DNA of 24,516 nucleotides from Caldisericota bacterium (GTDB lineage: Bacteria > Caldisericota > Caldisericia > Caldisericales > Caldisericaceae), in assembly GCA_030642335.1 (NCBI GenBank), contig DAOWNX010000001.1, forward strand, positions 1 through 24,516, given 5' to 3'. Positions 14,968-21,888 of the stretch are shown here, piece by piece. The translations under genes and the position numbers were made by a program. The notes under the pieces were generated by a model, which searched no databases, was not told the origin of the DNA, and saw only the letters and a list, made by a program, of their open reading frames with translations. Every line of letters starts with the position of its first letter. Positions within the stretch are counted from its first letter, which is position 1.

Positions 14968-15741
14968 TTAAGGTTGCAACACTTCCTCTATGTTTCCATT
15001 TGCTGAGATGATTATATTGTAATCCGGGTAAAATTGTTTTACTGTTTGTTCTATCTCAGCGCGTATAGTTTGTACTTTGCACGAGCCACCAGTTATACTG
15101 AGAAATTCTTCTCCAAAATCTACAACTACACTTTCGCCTTCTATTTTTACGTAATTTATACTTGTGCTTTGTGGGATTAGCGAGTCCAGATATCCCAATT
15201 CTTTTTCTTTTTCAGTTGGCCCATTGATTAAGAATTGTAGTGCGTCAATAGCTGTAGTTTCACTTTCTTTCTTTATTCTTCTCTCAAGAGAATATACCTT
15301 TTCGCAATCTATCATTTCCGGATTTTTTACACTGTTTGAAAGGTAGATATTTGCTAATTGATACTCTATATTGTAGGAAAGGGTTTTTTCCTCTTTTTCT
15401 AGAGTTGTACCATCTTTGGCTGAGATAAGGAAACATTTTAACGTAATCTGATCTGATTGGGGGAAAAGAGATAGAACTATATCCTTTTTGAATGTACCGT
15501 ATTCTGATGGTTCTTTTGCATCCGTAGTTGTAAAACCAGCAAAACAGATATTACCTTCACTGTCCGTTACTTCTATATTTACGGTTCCTTCAAATGCTAT
15601 TGCTTCTCCTTCGACATGCACAGTGCCGTCTTCATTGACTGATGCATTGTTTAGTATAAGATTTTTCTGTTCAGTTTTACAACCCTGCATCGCTAACAGT
15701 AAAACAAACACACTAAAGATCAATGCAACAATTTTTTTCAT
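14968..15741 (-). CDS. Lipoprotein with Gmad2 and GerMN domains
   Basis: A 257-residue lipoprotein: MKK, hydrophobic core, then AMQGC, placing the lipidated Cys near residue 21. Residues about 30-125 match an immunoglobulin-like Gmad2 domain (VHVEGEAIAFEGTVNIEVTD, SEGNICFAGF). Residues about 130-250 match a GerMN domain (ANIYLSNS, ALQFLINGPTEKE, SVVVDFGEEF). The domains are named for spore germination proteins but are widespread on surface lipoproteins of non-sporulating bacteria. The role here is unknown, probably cell-envelope related. GGAGGTAATAA precedes the ATG, and a strong promoter is visible at 15762-15790. Confidence 0.85.
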   Translation of the reverse strand: MKKIVALIFSVFVLLLAMQGCKTEQKNLILNNASVNEDGTVHVEGEAIAFEGTVNIEVTDSEGNICFAGFTTTDAKEPSEYGTFKKDIVLSLFPQSDQITLKCFLISAKDGTTLEKEEKTLSYNIEYQLANIYLSNSVKNPEMIDCEKVYSLERRIKKESETTAIDALQFLINGPTEKEKELGYLDSLIPQSTSINYVKIEGESVVVDFGEEFLSITGGSCKVQTIRAEIEQTVKQFYPDYNIIISANGNIEEVLQP

Positions 15742-15761
15742 TTATTACCTCCATCATTTAA

Positions 15762-15790
15762 ATTCTACTGCTTTTTTATTTTTATGTCAA
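15762..15790 (-). promoter_or_regulatory. Promoter for the GerMN lipoprotein gene
   Basis: On the minus strand a perfect TTGACA (15785-15790), a 17-bp spacer and TAGAAT (15762-15767). It faces the HAD gene promoter, and the two sets of elements overlap, so polymerases on the two strands may compete. Confidence 0.75.
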
Positions 15791-15792
15791 TC

Positions 15793-15801
15793 TGTTAGAA
15801 T
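15793..15801 (+). promoter_or_regulatory. Extended -10 promoter for the HAD gene, possibly leaderless
   Basis: TGTTAGAAT is an extended -10 element (TGnTAGAAT). It ends 7 nt before the ATG at 15809, so transcription would start at or within a base of the start codon. No proper Shine-Dalgarno lies between. The -35 region is only T-rich. Confidence 0.5.
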
Positions 15802-15808
15802 TGTAGGT

Positions 15809-16399
15809 ATGAAGAGAAAAAAAAGAGAAGCAATTCGTTGCATTATTTTTGATTTGGATGGAACGCTCTTTGATGCGCCATATGATTGGGCTAAGATAAA
15901 ACAGATTCTTGAAGTGCCTGAAGGGGAGGGAATTCTTTCTTATATAGAAAAGTTGCCAGATAAGACGAAAATAGAAAAGATGCATATGCTAAAAACAATT
16001 GAAGAAGAAGCAACCAGAAAAGGCAAGTTAAAAGGCGGGGTACAAGAGCTGCTTGGAGAGCTCAAAAGAAAAGGAATAAAAAGAGTCCTTCTAACAAATA
16101 ATCTTTTACGGAATGTCCGTTACATTGCAAGAAAGTACAGAATAGATTTTGATATGGTAATTACCCGTGAAATGGGGATGACAAAACCCGGGAATGCTGC
16201 AATCCTTTATATTTTAAAGGAGTTTGGTTTAAATAAAGATGAAGTCATTCTTGTGGGTGATAGTATTTATGATGTAGAACCAGCAAACCTGTCAAAAATT
16301 TCTATGATTATTGTAGGAGAAATACCACTCAAAGGGAATTTTATGCGCGTGAAAGACATAGCACATCTTTCTGAGCTGCTTCTTAGTGAGAATAATTAA
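15809..16399 (+). CDS. HAD-family hydrolase, phosphoglycolate-phosphatase-like
   Basis: A 196-residue HAD hydrolase. Motif I is FDLDGTLF with nucleophile Asp15 and Asp17. A helical cap spans about 30-75. Motif II is LLTNN near residue 93, motif III includes the Lys of MTKPGN, and motif IV is VGDSIYDVE. Such enzymes dephosphorylate small phosphometabolites, and the substrate is not predictable. The frame is open for 107 codons upstream, but that part is antisense to the GerMN lipoprotein gene and overlaps its promoter. ATG at 15809 begins just before the conserved motif and sits 7 nt after a -10 element. It converges with parB, leaving 10 bp between their stops. Confidence 0.85.
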   Translation: MKRKKREAIRCIIFDLDGTLFDAPYDWAKIKQILEVPEGEGILSYIEKLPDKTKIEKMHMLKTIEEEATRKGKLKGGVQELLGELKRKGIKRVLLTNNLLRNVRYIARKYRIDFDMVITREMGMTKPGNAAILYILKEFGLNKDEVILVGDSIYDVEPANLSKISMIIVGEIPLKGNFMRVKDIAHLSELLLSENN

Positions 16400-16409
16400 T
16401 TGCTACGAA

Positions 16410-17330
16410 TTATCCTTCTAACTTCTCAAGAAGTTCTTCAATCAATTTTTTTAATTGGGTCAGGTCTTTTTTAACCTTTGTTTTTTCCTTTTTGTCCCAC
16501 TTGTTTAATTTTTTCTTTGATAAACTTTCTATTCTTTGAAAAACAATATGTAGCGGGTCTCTCTTGCTTTTCTTCCCAATTCCAGTTATTATATTTTTTG
16601 TTTCTTCCGAGCTGAGCCTTTCTTTTTCTATGAGTTGTGCTACCTTTCTCATTGTTTGAAAATCTTCTAATTTCAGTAGATGTTCAATGTGGCGTGATGT
16701 AATGGGAGAGTTCGGACTGTCTACCTTTTTTTGAAGGTCTTCCGGGAGTTCAAGAAGTGAAAGCCATCTTATAAATGTAATCGGGTTTTTTCCTGTCATT
16801 TTACACAGTGCGCTCACTGTGTGCGCAAATTTTTTTGGCGTATTTCTTTTCATCCTGTAATTTATGAGCAATGTTTTTATTTTCTTTCCTTCTGCAAACG
16901 GAGAAAGATATTCATTAATAACCTTTGCCCGTTCAATAGGAGTGATGTCTTCGCGCTGAAGGTTTTCTATAATCTGAATTTCTCGTATTTCTCTTTTGTT
17001 GGAAAGCTTTAATTCTATAACGGGAACTGTTTTCTTCCCCGCTAAAATGGATGCTTTCCATCGTCTTTCTCCTGAAATGATAATGTACTGACCGTTGTTT
17101 TTATATACAAGTATCGGCTCAAGCACCCCTTTTTCTTTTATACTGCTAGCAAGTTCCTTTAAGGAATCTTTATTAAAAAGTTTTCTTGGTTGTTCGGCGT
17201 CAGGTTTTATTTTATTTGTTTCGATATCCATCACTCTGGAGAGGATTTTTTCATTTGAAAGCTCTTCTATGTAGTTGCTTGTGTAGCGGACTTTAAAGTT
17301 ATTTGGCAATCCTCTTTTATTCTTTGGCAC
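16410..17330 (-). CDS. parB: ParB/Noc-family chromosome partition protein
   Basis: A 306-residue ParB-type protein. The N-terminal CTPase/ParB-N domain covers residues about 34-130: IKPDAEQPRKLF, then SIKEKGVLEPILV, the phosphate-binding GERRWKAS, and IIENLQREDITPIERA. The helix-turn-helix part lies at about 145-225, followed by a Lys/Glu-rich C-terminus likely to dimerise. The segment after ENLQRED, which in typical ParB proteins binds parS, is longer and less usual here (residues about 150-190). The start is GTG at 17330, overlapping the parA stop by 14 bp, with AGGAGG about 9 nt upstream. It should bind the parS-like site at 14951. Confidence 0.9.
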   Translation of the reverse strand: MPKNKRGLPNNFKVRYTSNYIEELSNEKILSRVMDIETNKIKPDAEQPRKLFNKDSLKELASSIKEKGVLEPILVYKNNGQYIIISGERRWKASILAGKKTVPVIELKLSNKREIREIQIIENLQREDITPIERAKVINEYLSPFAEGKKIKTLLINYRMKRNTPKKFAHTVSALCKMTGKNPITFIRWLSLLELPEDLQKKVDSPNSPITSRHIEHLLKLEDFQTMRKVAQLIEKERLSSEETKNIITGIGKKSKRDPLHIVFQRIESLSKKKLNKWDKKEKTKVKKDLTQLKKLIEELLEKLEG

Positions 17331-18078
17331 GGCTAACTACCTCCTTTACTATTTTTTTGTACGACTCTGCTCCTGTTGATGACGGGGCAAACGAAAAAAT
17401 ATCCTCTTTGTAAGCCGGACTTTCTTCAAGCCGAACGCTACGGTGGATGATTTCATTAAAAATAAGTGTGCCAAATATATTTTTTATTTGCTCCAGGGAT
17501 TCTTTAGCAAGGAGAGTTCTTGGATCGTACATAGTGATTAACACCCCTAGCAATTTGAGTTCTTCGTTAAATGTTTCTTTTACACTTTTGAACGTGTCCA
17601 TGAAATCTTGCACACCCTCTATAGACCAGGGAGATGGTGTAATGGGAATCAACACGTTGTCTGATGCAATTAATGCGTTTACTGTGAGAAGTCCCAATGA
17701 AGGGGGAGTATCGATGATGATAAAATCAAAATTCTTTTCAAACTTATGTAGACTCTTTTTTAGTTTCAGGGGCGCATCAATTTCTGCCGTAAGACTTCTT
17801 TCTACCTTTGCGAGGTGAATAGAAGAAGGGATGGAGAATAAATTAGGCACTTTTGTCTCTCTTATAAGTGCTTCTGATTCGATATCGTTTTTTAAAAAAA
17901 GAGAGAATATGGAATTTTGTGTGTCTTCTGAAGAAAAGAAAGCAGAGGTACTGTTGCACTGTGGATCGCAGTCCAAAAGAAGTGTTTTGAATCCTTCTCT
18001 TGCGAGTCCTGAACTGAGGTTAATTGAGGTCGTTTTTTTACCACCGCCGCTTTTTTGATTTGCTATTGAAATAATCAT
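17317..18078 (-). CDS. parA: ParA/Soj-family partition ATPase with altered Walker A motif
   Basis: A 253-residue deviant-Walker ATPase of the ParA/Soj family. Walker A reads QKSGGGKKTTS (residues 8-18) where the family has QKGGVGKTTT: signature Lys9 and phosphate-binding Lys14 remain, but the residue after Lys14, normally Thr, is Lys15. Walker A' is LLLDCDPQ and Walker B is FIIIDTPPSLG. ParA drives segregation of ParB-parS complexes over the nucleoid. It overlaps the upstream phosphodiesterase gene as ATGA with AAAGGAG before it, and parB overlaps its end. ATPase activity may be changed by the Thr-to-Lys replacement. Confidence 0.9.
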   Translation of the reverse strand: MIISIANQKSGGGKKTTSINLSSGLAREGFKTLLLDCDPQCNSTSAFFSSEDTQNSIFSLFLKNDIESEALIRETKVPNLFSIPSSIHLAKVERSLTAEIDAPLKLKKSLHKFEKNFDFIIIDTPPSLGLLTVNALIASDNVLIPITPSPWSIEGVQDFMDTFKSVKETFNEELKLLGVLITMYDPRTLLAKESLEQIKNIFGTLIFNEIIHRSVRLEESPAYKEDIFSFAPSSTGAESYKKIVKEVVSRAKE

Positions 18079-18614
18079 TTCATCTCCTTTATTTCGGCAT
18101 TGAATTTGCCGTTTTCTATGTTGATTATGGCATAACTTTTGTTAAATCTGTTTTTCGGTAGTGCAACAGAACCCGGGTTTAAGTGTATTCCCCAGGCAAA
18201 GTTTTTTATAAGAGGAATATGTGTGTGTCCTGTGACGAGTATGTTAATTTTATTGTCGATACCAAATTGATCAAAATTATTGTTTGGTATTTTATGTCCA
18301 TGTGTTATAGCGATATGTACTTTTTCTATGAATACAAAGGAAATATCTTGTAATATTGGGTATTTAATAAGCATCTGGTCTACTTCTGCATCGCAGTTTC
18401 CTCTTGCAAAAATAATTCTTTTTGGAAACTTATTAATTAGTTCTGCAACTTTCTCCGGGTTGTAGTTTTCCGGAATACGGTTTCGTGGCCCGTGATATAA
18501 TATATCTCCTGCACATATTAAAAAATCTGTGGTGCCTTCAAGTATTTCTAGCACATTTTTTGTATCTTTTAAAGAACCGTGCAGGTCTGAAATTACCCCT
18601 ATTTTATTTAGCAT
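18075..18614 (-). CDS. yfcE: YfcE-family metallophosphodiesterase
   Basis: A 179-residue calcineurin-like phosphoesterase with the five metal-site motifs in order: SDLHG (residues 9-13), CAGDIL, ARGNCD, ITHGH and TGHTH. The length and pattern fit the YfcE/MJ0936 group of two-metal phosphodiesterases. The natural substrate is not known. It is the first gene of an operon with parA and parB and ends in an ATGA overlap with parA. There is no Shine-Dalgarno before its ATG, and TAAAAT lies only a few bases upstream, so the transcript may be leaderless or its leader very short. Confidence 0.88.
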   Translation of the reverse strand: MLNKIGVISDLHGSLKDTKNVLEILEGTTDFLICAGDILYHGPRNRIPENYNPEKVAELINKFPKRIIFARGNCDAEVDQMLIKYPILQDISFVFIEKVHIAITHGHKIPNNNFDQFGIDNKINILVTGHTHIPLIKNFAWGIHLNPGSVALPKNRFNKSYAIINIENGKFNAEIKEMK

Positions 18615-18702
18615 GATTTATTTTAATCTATTTTTATAATTTTAGCAATATATAAAATAAGCGGAAAGGCGTACAAATAAATGAGTGAAAGATTTTTTAA
18701 AG

Positions 18703-19077
18703 TTAAGATAGAGTTTTTTTGATGAACTTTTTTAATTTTTCTCTTGTTTCGTCTGAGATGAAGTGCTCTATAAGACACGCTTCTCTAAAGGCTTTATCCT
18801 GCGAAATTCCAAGAACTTCTTTTAAGAACTTGTAAAGAATTTGGTGTTTGTTCCATATTTCTTTCCCAATTTTTTCTCCTTTTTTAGTTAATGTAACATC
18901 GCTGTATGGGGAATGCTCGACATAACCATTTTTGATTAATTTATTAATGGCTTCAGTTGCTGAGGGGAGTTTTACTGAGGCAAGCTGTGCTATATCTTTC
19001 ATTCTTATGTCTTTTCCTTTTAGAGAAAGTATGTAAATTGCTTCTAAATAATCTTCTATGCTTTTAGTGGGTTTCAT
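18703..19077 (-). CDS. DtxR/MntR-family metal-dependent repressor (short form)
   Basis: A 124-residue protein with a winged helix at residues about 5-65 and the dimerisation/metal domain after it. It lacks the C-terminal SH3-like domain of DtxR. The metal-site residues are mixed: Asp9 and Glu12 as in MntR, His78, and then EACLIEH (Cys101, Glu104, His105), where DtxR has EACRWEH with Cys102. Cys in this place is typical of iron-sensing members. The gene is the last of the feoA-feoB operon, starting at an ATGA overlap with feoB. A DtxR-type palindrome lies at the operon start, so iron-dependent autorepression is likely. Manganese sensing is less likely but not excluded. Confidence 0.85.
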   Translation of the reverse strand: MKPTKSIEDYLEAIYILSLKGKDIRMKDIAQLASVKLPSATEAINKLIKNGYVEHSPYSDVTLTKKGEKIGKEIWNKHQILYKFLKEVLGISQDKAFREACLIEHFISDETREKLKKFIKKTLS

Positions 19078-21005
19078 GGCATAAATATTCTCAAAACCTG
19101 GTTTAAAATGCCGCCGAGAACAATTGCACCAAGAAACTCACCAATTGTTACTACCGTTGCTCTTTTCCACCCAAATTCTCTTTTGAAGACAGCAATTGTC
19201 GCAATACAGGGGATATAAATCATTGTGACAAAACCAAATATGAATATCTGTCTCGGGGTAAGTATTTCTGCAAAATTTACTGTGTGGTATAGAGTGGATA
19301 GCATAATAAGTGTGAGTTCTTTTCGCAAAATACCGAATAGAAATGTAAGCCCGGCAAGCGGCGGAAGGCCCAACCAATTTGTCATAATGGGCTTAAAAAA
19401 ATTTGCAATGGGAACAATCCAGTTTAGTTCAGTAAATACTTCCATTACTATATTTGCCACTATGATGATTGGGAATGCAAAGTACACAAAATCTTTTAGC
19501 CTTACCCAGGTTTGCCTCAGAATAATTTTTGCAACAGGTTTCCTGTAACGAGGCATTTCCATAACCAATCCTGTTGGAGAACCTTTTATGTATCTGTTTA
19601 ATAATCTTCCCAAAATGTACATTAATATAAAAGTTAAAGCGTATATTATTATTGCATAGATGGGGCCTAAAAATGCAGCAACAAGCCCTAGTAAGATGAC
19701 AGTTCTTGCAGAACAAGGTACAAGTGTGGCAAGTATTGCGGCAATAAATCTATCTCTGTCTCTTTCCATGATACGTGTTCCAAGTACTGCCGGTACGGTG
19801 CATCCAAACCCTTCGATAAGCGGCATAAATGCTTTTCCATGTAGCCCTAATTTATGCATTACATTGTCCGTGAGAAATGCAATACGCGCAAGATAACCAC
19901 TATCTTCAAGGAATGCAAGAATTAAGTAAAAGGGCACAATATATGGTAGTACAATGGCTATTCCAGCAATAATTCCCATCATAAGACCATTCCAGAGTAA
20001 TCTGTTTACAAAAAGAGGGAGTGGCAGTTGTATAAAGATTGGTTTGAGTAATTCGAAAGAGGTGCCGAGTAACTCTGAAAAATAGCTTCCAAATTTAAAT
20101 ACCCCATAGAAGATTAAAAGCATAAGTCCAAGGAGTATAATGTATCCCGTTATTTTGTTTAGAGCAATTTTATCTATATTGTCCCCGATGTTTATTTTTG
20201 TCTTGCCTTTTTTCTTTGTTACTTGTCCTGCGATACGTGATGCTATTGTATACCGCTCGGAAATAATTACTGTTTCTGGTGACTCGCCGTGTATCTTGGT
20301 AAGGTCTTTTTTAAGTTTTTCTGCAAGTGCAATAATATCGGGATTTTTTACCATTGTTTTTATCGAGGCGTCATTTTCAAGTAATTTTATTGCTATAAAG
20401 CGTGGCGGATAAAAGGTATCTACTTCTTTTTCTATTGTTGAGGCAAGGATGTTGATTTTTTCCTCTACTTCCTTTCCATATAAAATGGGTTTTACCTTCT
20501 TTGTATTTTTGATGACTTCTTTTGATTTCTTAAAAAGTTCTTTCAGTCCCTTGTTCCGTACTGCAATAGTTGGAACTACGGGTACGCCAAGCAGGCTGGA
20601 AAGCTTTTCAAAATCAATACTTAACCCTTTGTTTTCTACGATGTCATACTGGTTTAATGCAACAATAAGCGGGGATTCCAGTTCAATAAGCTGAAGGGTA
20701 AAAAATAAATTTCTTTCAAGACTTGAGGCATCAATCACATTTATTACGGCATCTGGCTTTTCTTTTGCAATGAATTCACGAGAAACAGTTTCTTCTTCAG
20801 AATATGTTGAGAGGGAATAGATGCCTGGAAGATCAACAACATGGATTTTTATTCCTTCTTGTTCGATGAGGCCTTCAGCTTTTTCTACTGTTTTGCCGGG
20901 CCAGTTTCCTATGATTTGATTGCCACCGGTAAGTTGATTAAATATTACACTTTTTCCTACATTTGCATTACCTGCAAGTGCAATTGTGTATAACTTCTTG
21001 TTCAT
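19074..21005 (-). CDS. feoB: Ferrous iron transport protein B
   Basis: A 643-residue FeoB. The N-terminal GTPase domain has G1 GNANVGKS (residues 12-19), the switch segment GNWPGKTVEK, G3 DLPG with IYSL, and G4 NQYD. A helical GDI-like spacer follows up to about residue 270. The rest is a membrane domain of some 8-11 helices, with the two Gate/Nucleoside-recognition-like blocks around GCTVPAVLGTRIMERDRDR and PCSARTVILLGL. It imports ferrous iron across the inner membrane, typical of anoxic habitats. It overlaps feoA upstream and the DtxR-type regulator downstream, each by 4 bp (ATGA). Confidence 0.95.
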   Translation of the reverse strand: MNKKLYTIALAGNANVGKSVIFNQLTGGNQIIGNWPGKTVEKAEGLIEQEGIKIHVVDLPGIYSLSTYSEEETVSREFIAKEKPDAVINVIDASSLERNLFFTLQLIELESPLIVALNQYDIVENKGLSIDFEKLSSLLGVPVVPTIAVRNKGLKELFKKSKEVIKNTKKVKPILYGKEVEEKINILASTIEKEVDTFYPPRFIAIKLLENDASIKTMVKNPDIIALAEKLKKDLTKIHGESPETVIISERYTIASRIAGQVTKKKGKTKINIGDNIDKIALNKITGYIILLGLMLLIFYGVFKFGSYFSELLGTSFELLKPIFIQLPLPLFVNRLLWNGLMMGIIAGIAIVLPYIVPFYLILAFLEDSGYLARIAFLTDNVMHKLGLHGKAFMPLIEGFGCTVPAVLGTRIMERDRDRFIAAILATLVPCSARTVILLGLVAAFLGPIYAIIIYALTFILMYILGRLLNRYIKGSPTGLVMEMPRYRKPVAKIILRQTWVRLKDFVYFAFPIIIVANIVMEVFTELNWIVPIANFFKPIMTNWLGLPPLAGLTFLFGILRKELTLIMLSTLYHTVNFAEILTPRQIFIFGFVTMIYIPCIATIAVFKREFGWKRATVVTIGEFLGAIVLGGILNQVLRIFMP

Positions 21006-21295
21006 ATTTTTTCTACATATATACGTGAAGCAATATTTCTTCCAATTGCAAGGTGTGTGCCCATAACAGATATTTCTATAGGTCCTATAGGCATATTCCG
21101 TATTACTTCTATTACGCTGCCAGGGATAAGACCCATTTCTTGAAGTCTTCTTGTAAGGCCCATTCCCATTCCACGTTTTCTTTTATGCCAGGGGCCTAAT
21201 CCATGGCTTTTAAATCGTTCATGACTTGTCGAAAAACCTATTACCTTAGCTTTGTCTCCAGGATTTAGATGTATTAAAGTCATTTTTTTGCCCAT
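21002..21295 (-). CDS. feoA: Ferrous iron transport protein A
   Basis: A 97-residue FeoA with the SH3-like fold: MTLIHLNPGDKAKVIGF at the start, RRLQEMGLIPGSVIEVIRN in the middle and GPIEISVMGTHLAIGRNIA at the end. The part between (GPWHKRKRGMGMG) is a longer, positively charged insertion compared with the minimal family of about 75 residues. FeoA is a small cytoplasmic partner of FeoB. AGGAGCGATAAAAT precedes ATG 21295; an internal ATG four codons later is a less likely start. It is the first gene of the operon, behind a strong promoter and operator. Confidence 0.92.
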   Translation of the reverse strand: MGKKMTLIHLNPGDKAKVIGFSTSHERFKSHGLGPWHKRKRGMGMGLTRRLQEMGLIPGSVIEVIRNMPIGPIEISVMGTHLAIGRNIASRIYVEKI

Positions 21296-21314
21296 ATTTT
21301 ATCGCTCCTATTTA

Positions 21315-21328
21315 TTAGGTTAACCTAA
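21315..21328. promoter_or_regulatory. DtxR-type operator at the feo start site
   Basis: TTAGGTTAACCTAA is a perfect 14-bp palindrome closely resembling the TTAGGTTAGSCTAACCTAA box of DtxR/IdeR. It begins about 7 bp after the -10 element, so it covers the expected +1 to +14 and would block transcription when bound by the regulator encoded at the end of this operon. Confidence 0.8.
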
Positions 21329-21335
21329 CTTTTAA

Positions 21336-21363
21336 AGTATATCATGGGATAACTGGTTGTCAA
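21336..21363 (-). promoter_or_regulatory. Promoter of the feoA-feoB-dtxR operon
   Basis: On the minus strand a perfect TTGACA (21358-21363), a 16-bp spacer and TATACT (21336-21341), the latter preceded by TGA to form an extended -10. Confidence 0.85.
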
Positions 21364-21381
21364 GAGGGAAATCATTTTTCT

Positions 21382-21888
21382 TTAGAGATCGAGAAAACCT
21401 GTTTCTTTTAATGCATTTTTAATTTTTTCCAATCTTTCTTTTGAATCTGCTTCTACTGTGTGGAGGTGTATTCCGTTAGACAGAGTAAGAAGTGGTTTTG
21501 CATGGGCAGTTTCCATTTTGGCAAGGAAACGCCTGACATCTCCAATTGTTTCTATATTTAAATTACCTTTTATCTCTCCGTAAAGGGGATGCTCTACTAT
21601 AACATCTAAAATCCTTCCTCCGTTTTGTACAATTAGTGACAATTCTTTCTCTATGGATTCTTTTGTATGTTTTACAGCAAAGACAGTTTTAACTCCTCTC
21701 TCTTTTTGCATTGCATATCCTTTTGGAGTTGCGTTTACTTTATATCCTGCAGCACGTAGCAAGGCAATATCTTTTATAATTATTTGTCTTGTAACTCCCA
21801 TTATTCTGGCGATCTCTGTACCGGACATAACAGGTGCTTTATTTTGAAGCAGGTTTAATATTGCTTTTCTCCTTTCTTTATCACTCAT
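21382..21888 (-). CDS. niaR: NiaR-family niacin-responsive transcriptional repressor
   Basis: A 168-residue protein with an HTH_11 winged helix at residues about 6-60 (SGTEIARIMGVTRQIIIKDI) and a C-terminal 3H domain. The 3H histidines are present: His74 with Glu82, His100, and His141/His143 in NGIHLHT. As I recall the metal site of Thermotoga maritima TM1602, its ligands fall at exactly the same spacing with an offset of five. NiaR proteins bind nicotinic acid and repress NAD synthesis or niacin uptake genes. It is the last gene of an operon and overlaps the symporter gene by 8 bp. No NAD biosynthesis gene is in this window, so its nearest presumed target is the operon itself. Confidence 0.88.
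   Translation of the reverse strand: MSDKERRKAILNLLQNKAPVMSGTEIARIMGVTRQIIIKDIALLRAAGYKVNATPKGYAMQKERGVKTVFAVKHTKESIEKELSLIVQNGGRILDVIVEHPLYGEIKGNLNIETIGDVRRFLAKMETAHAKPLLTLSNGIHLHTVEADSKERLEKIKNALKETGFLDL

Noticed and set aside
15488..15808. N-terminal 107-codon extension of the HAD gene
   Set aside because: It is antisense to the GerMN lipoprotein gene and covers its promoter. The HAD motifs start right after ATG 15809.
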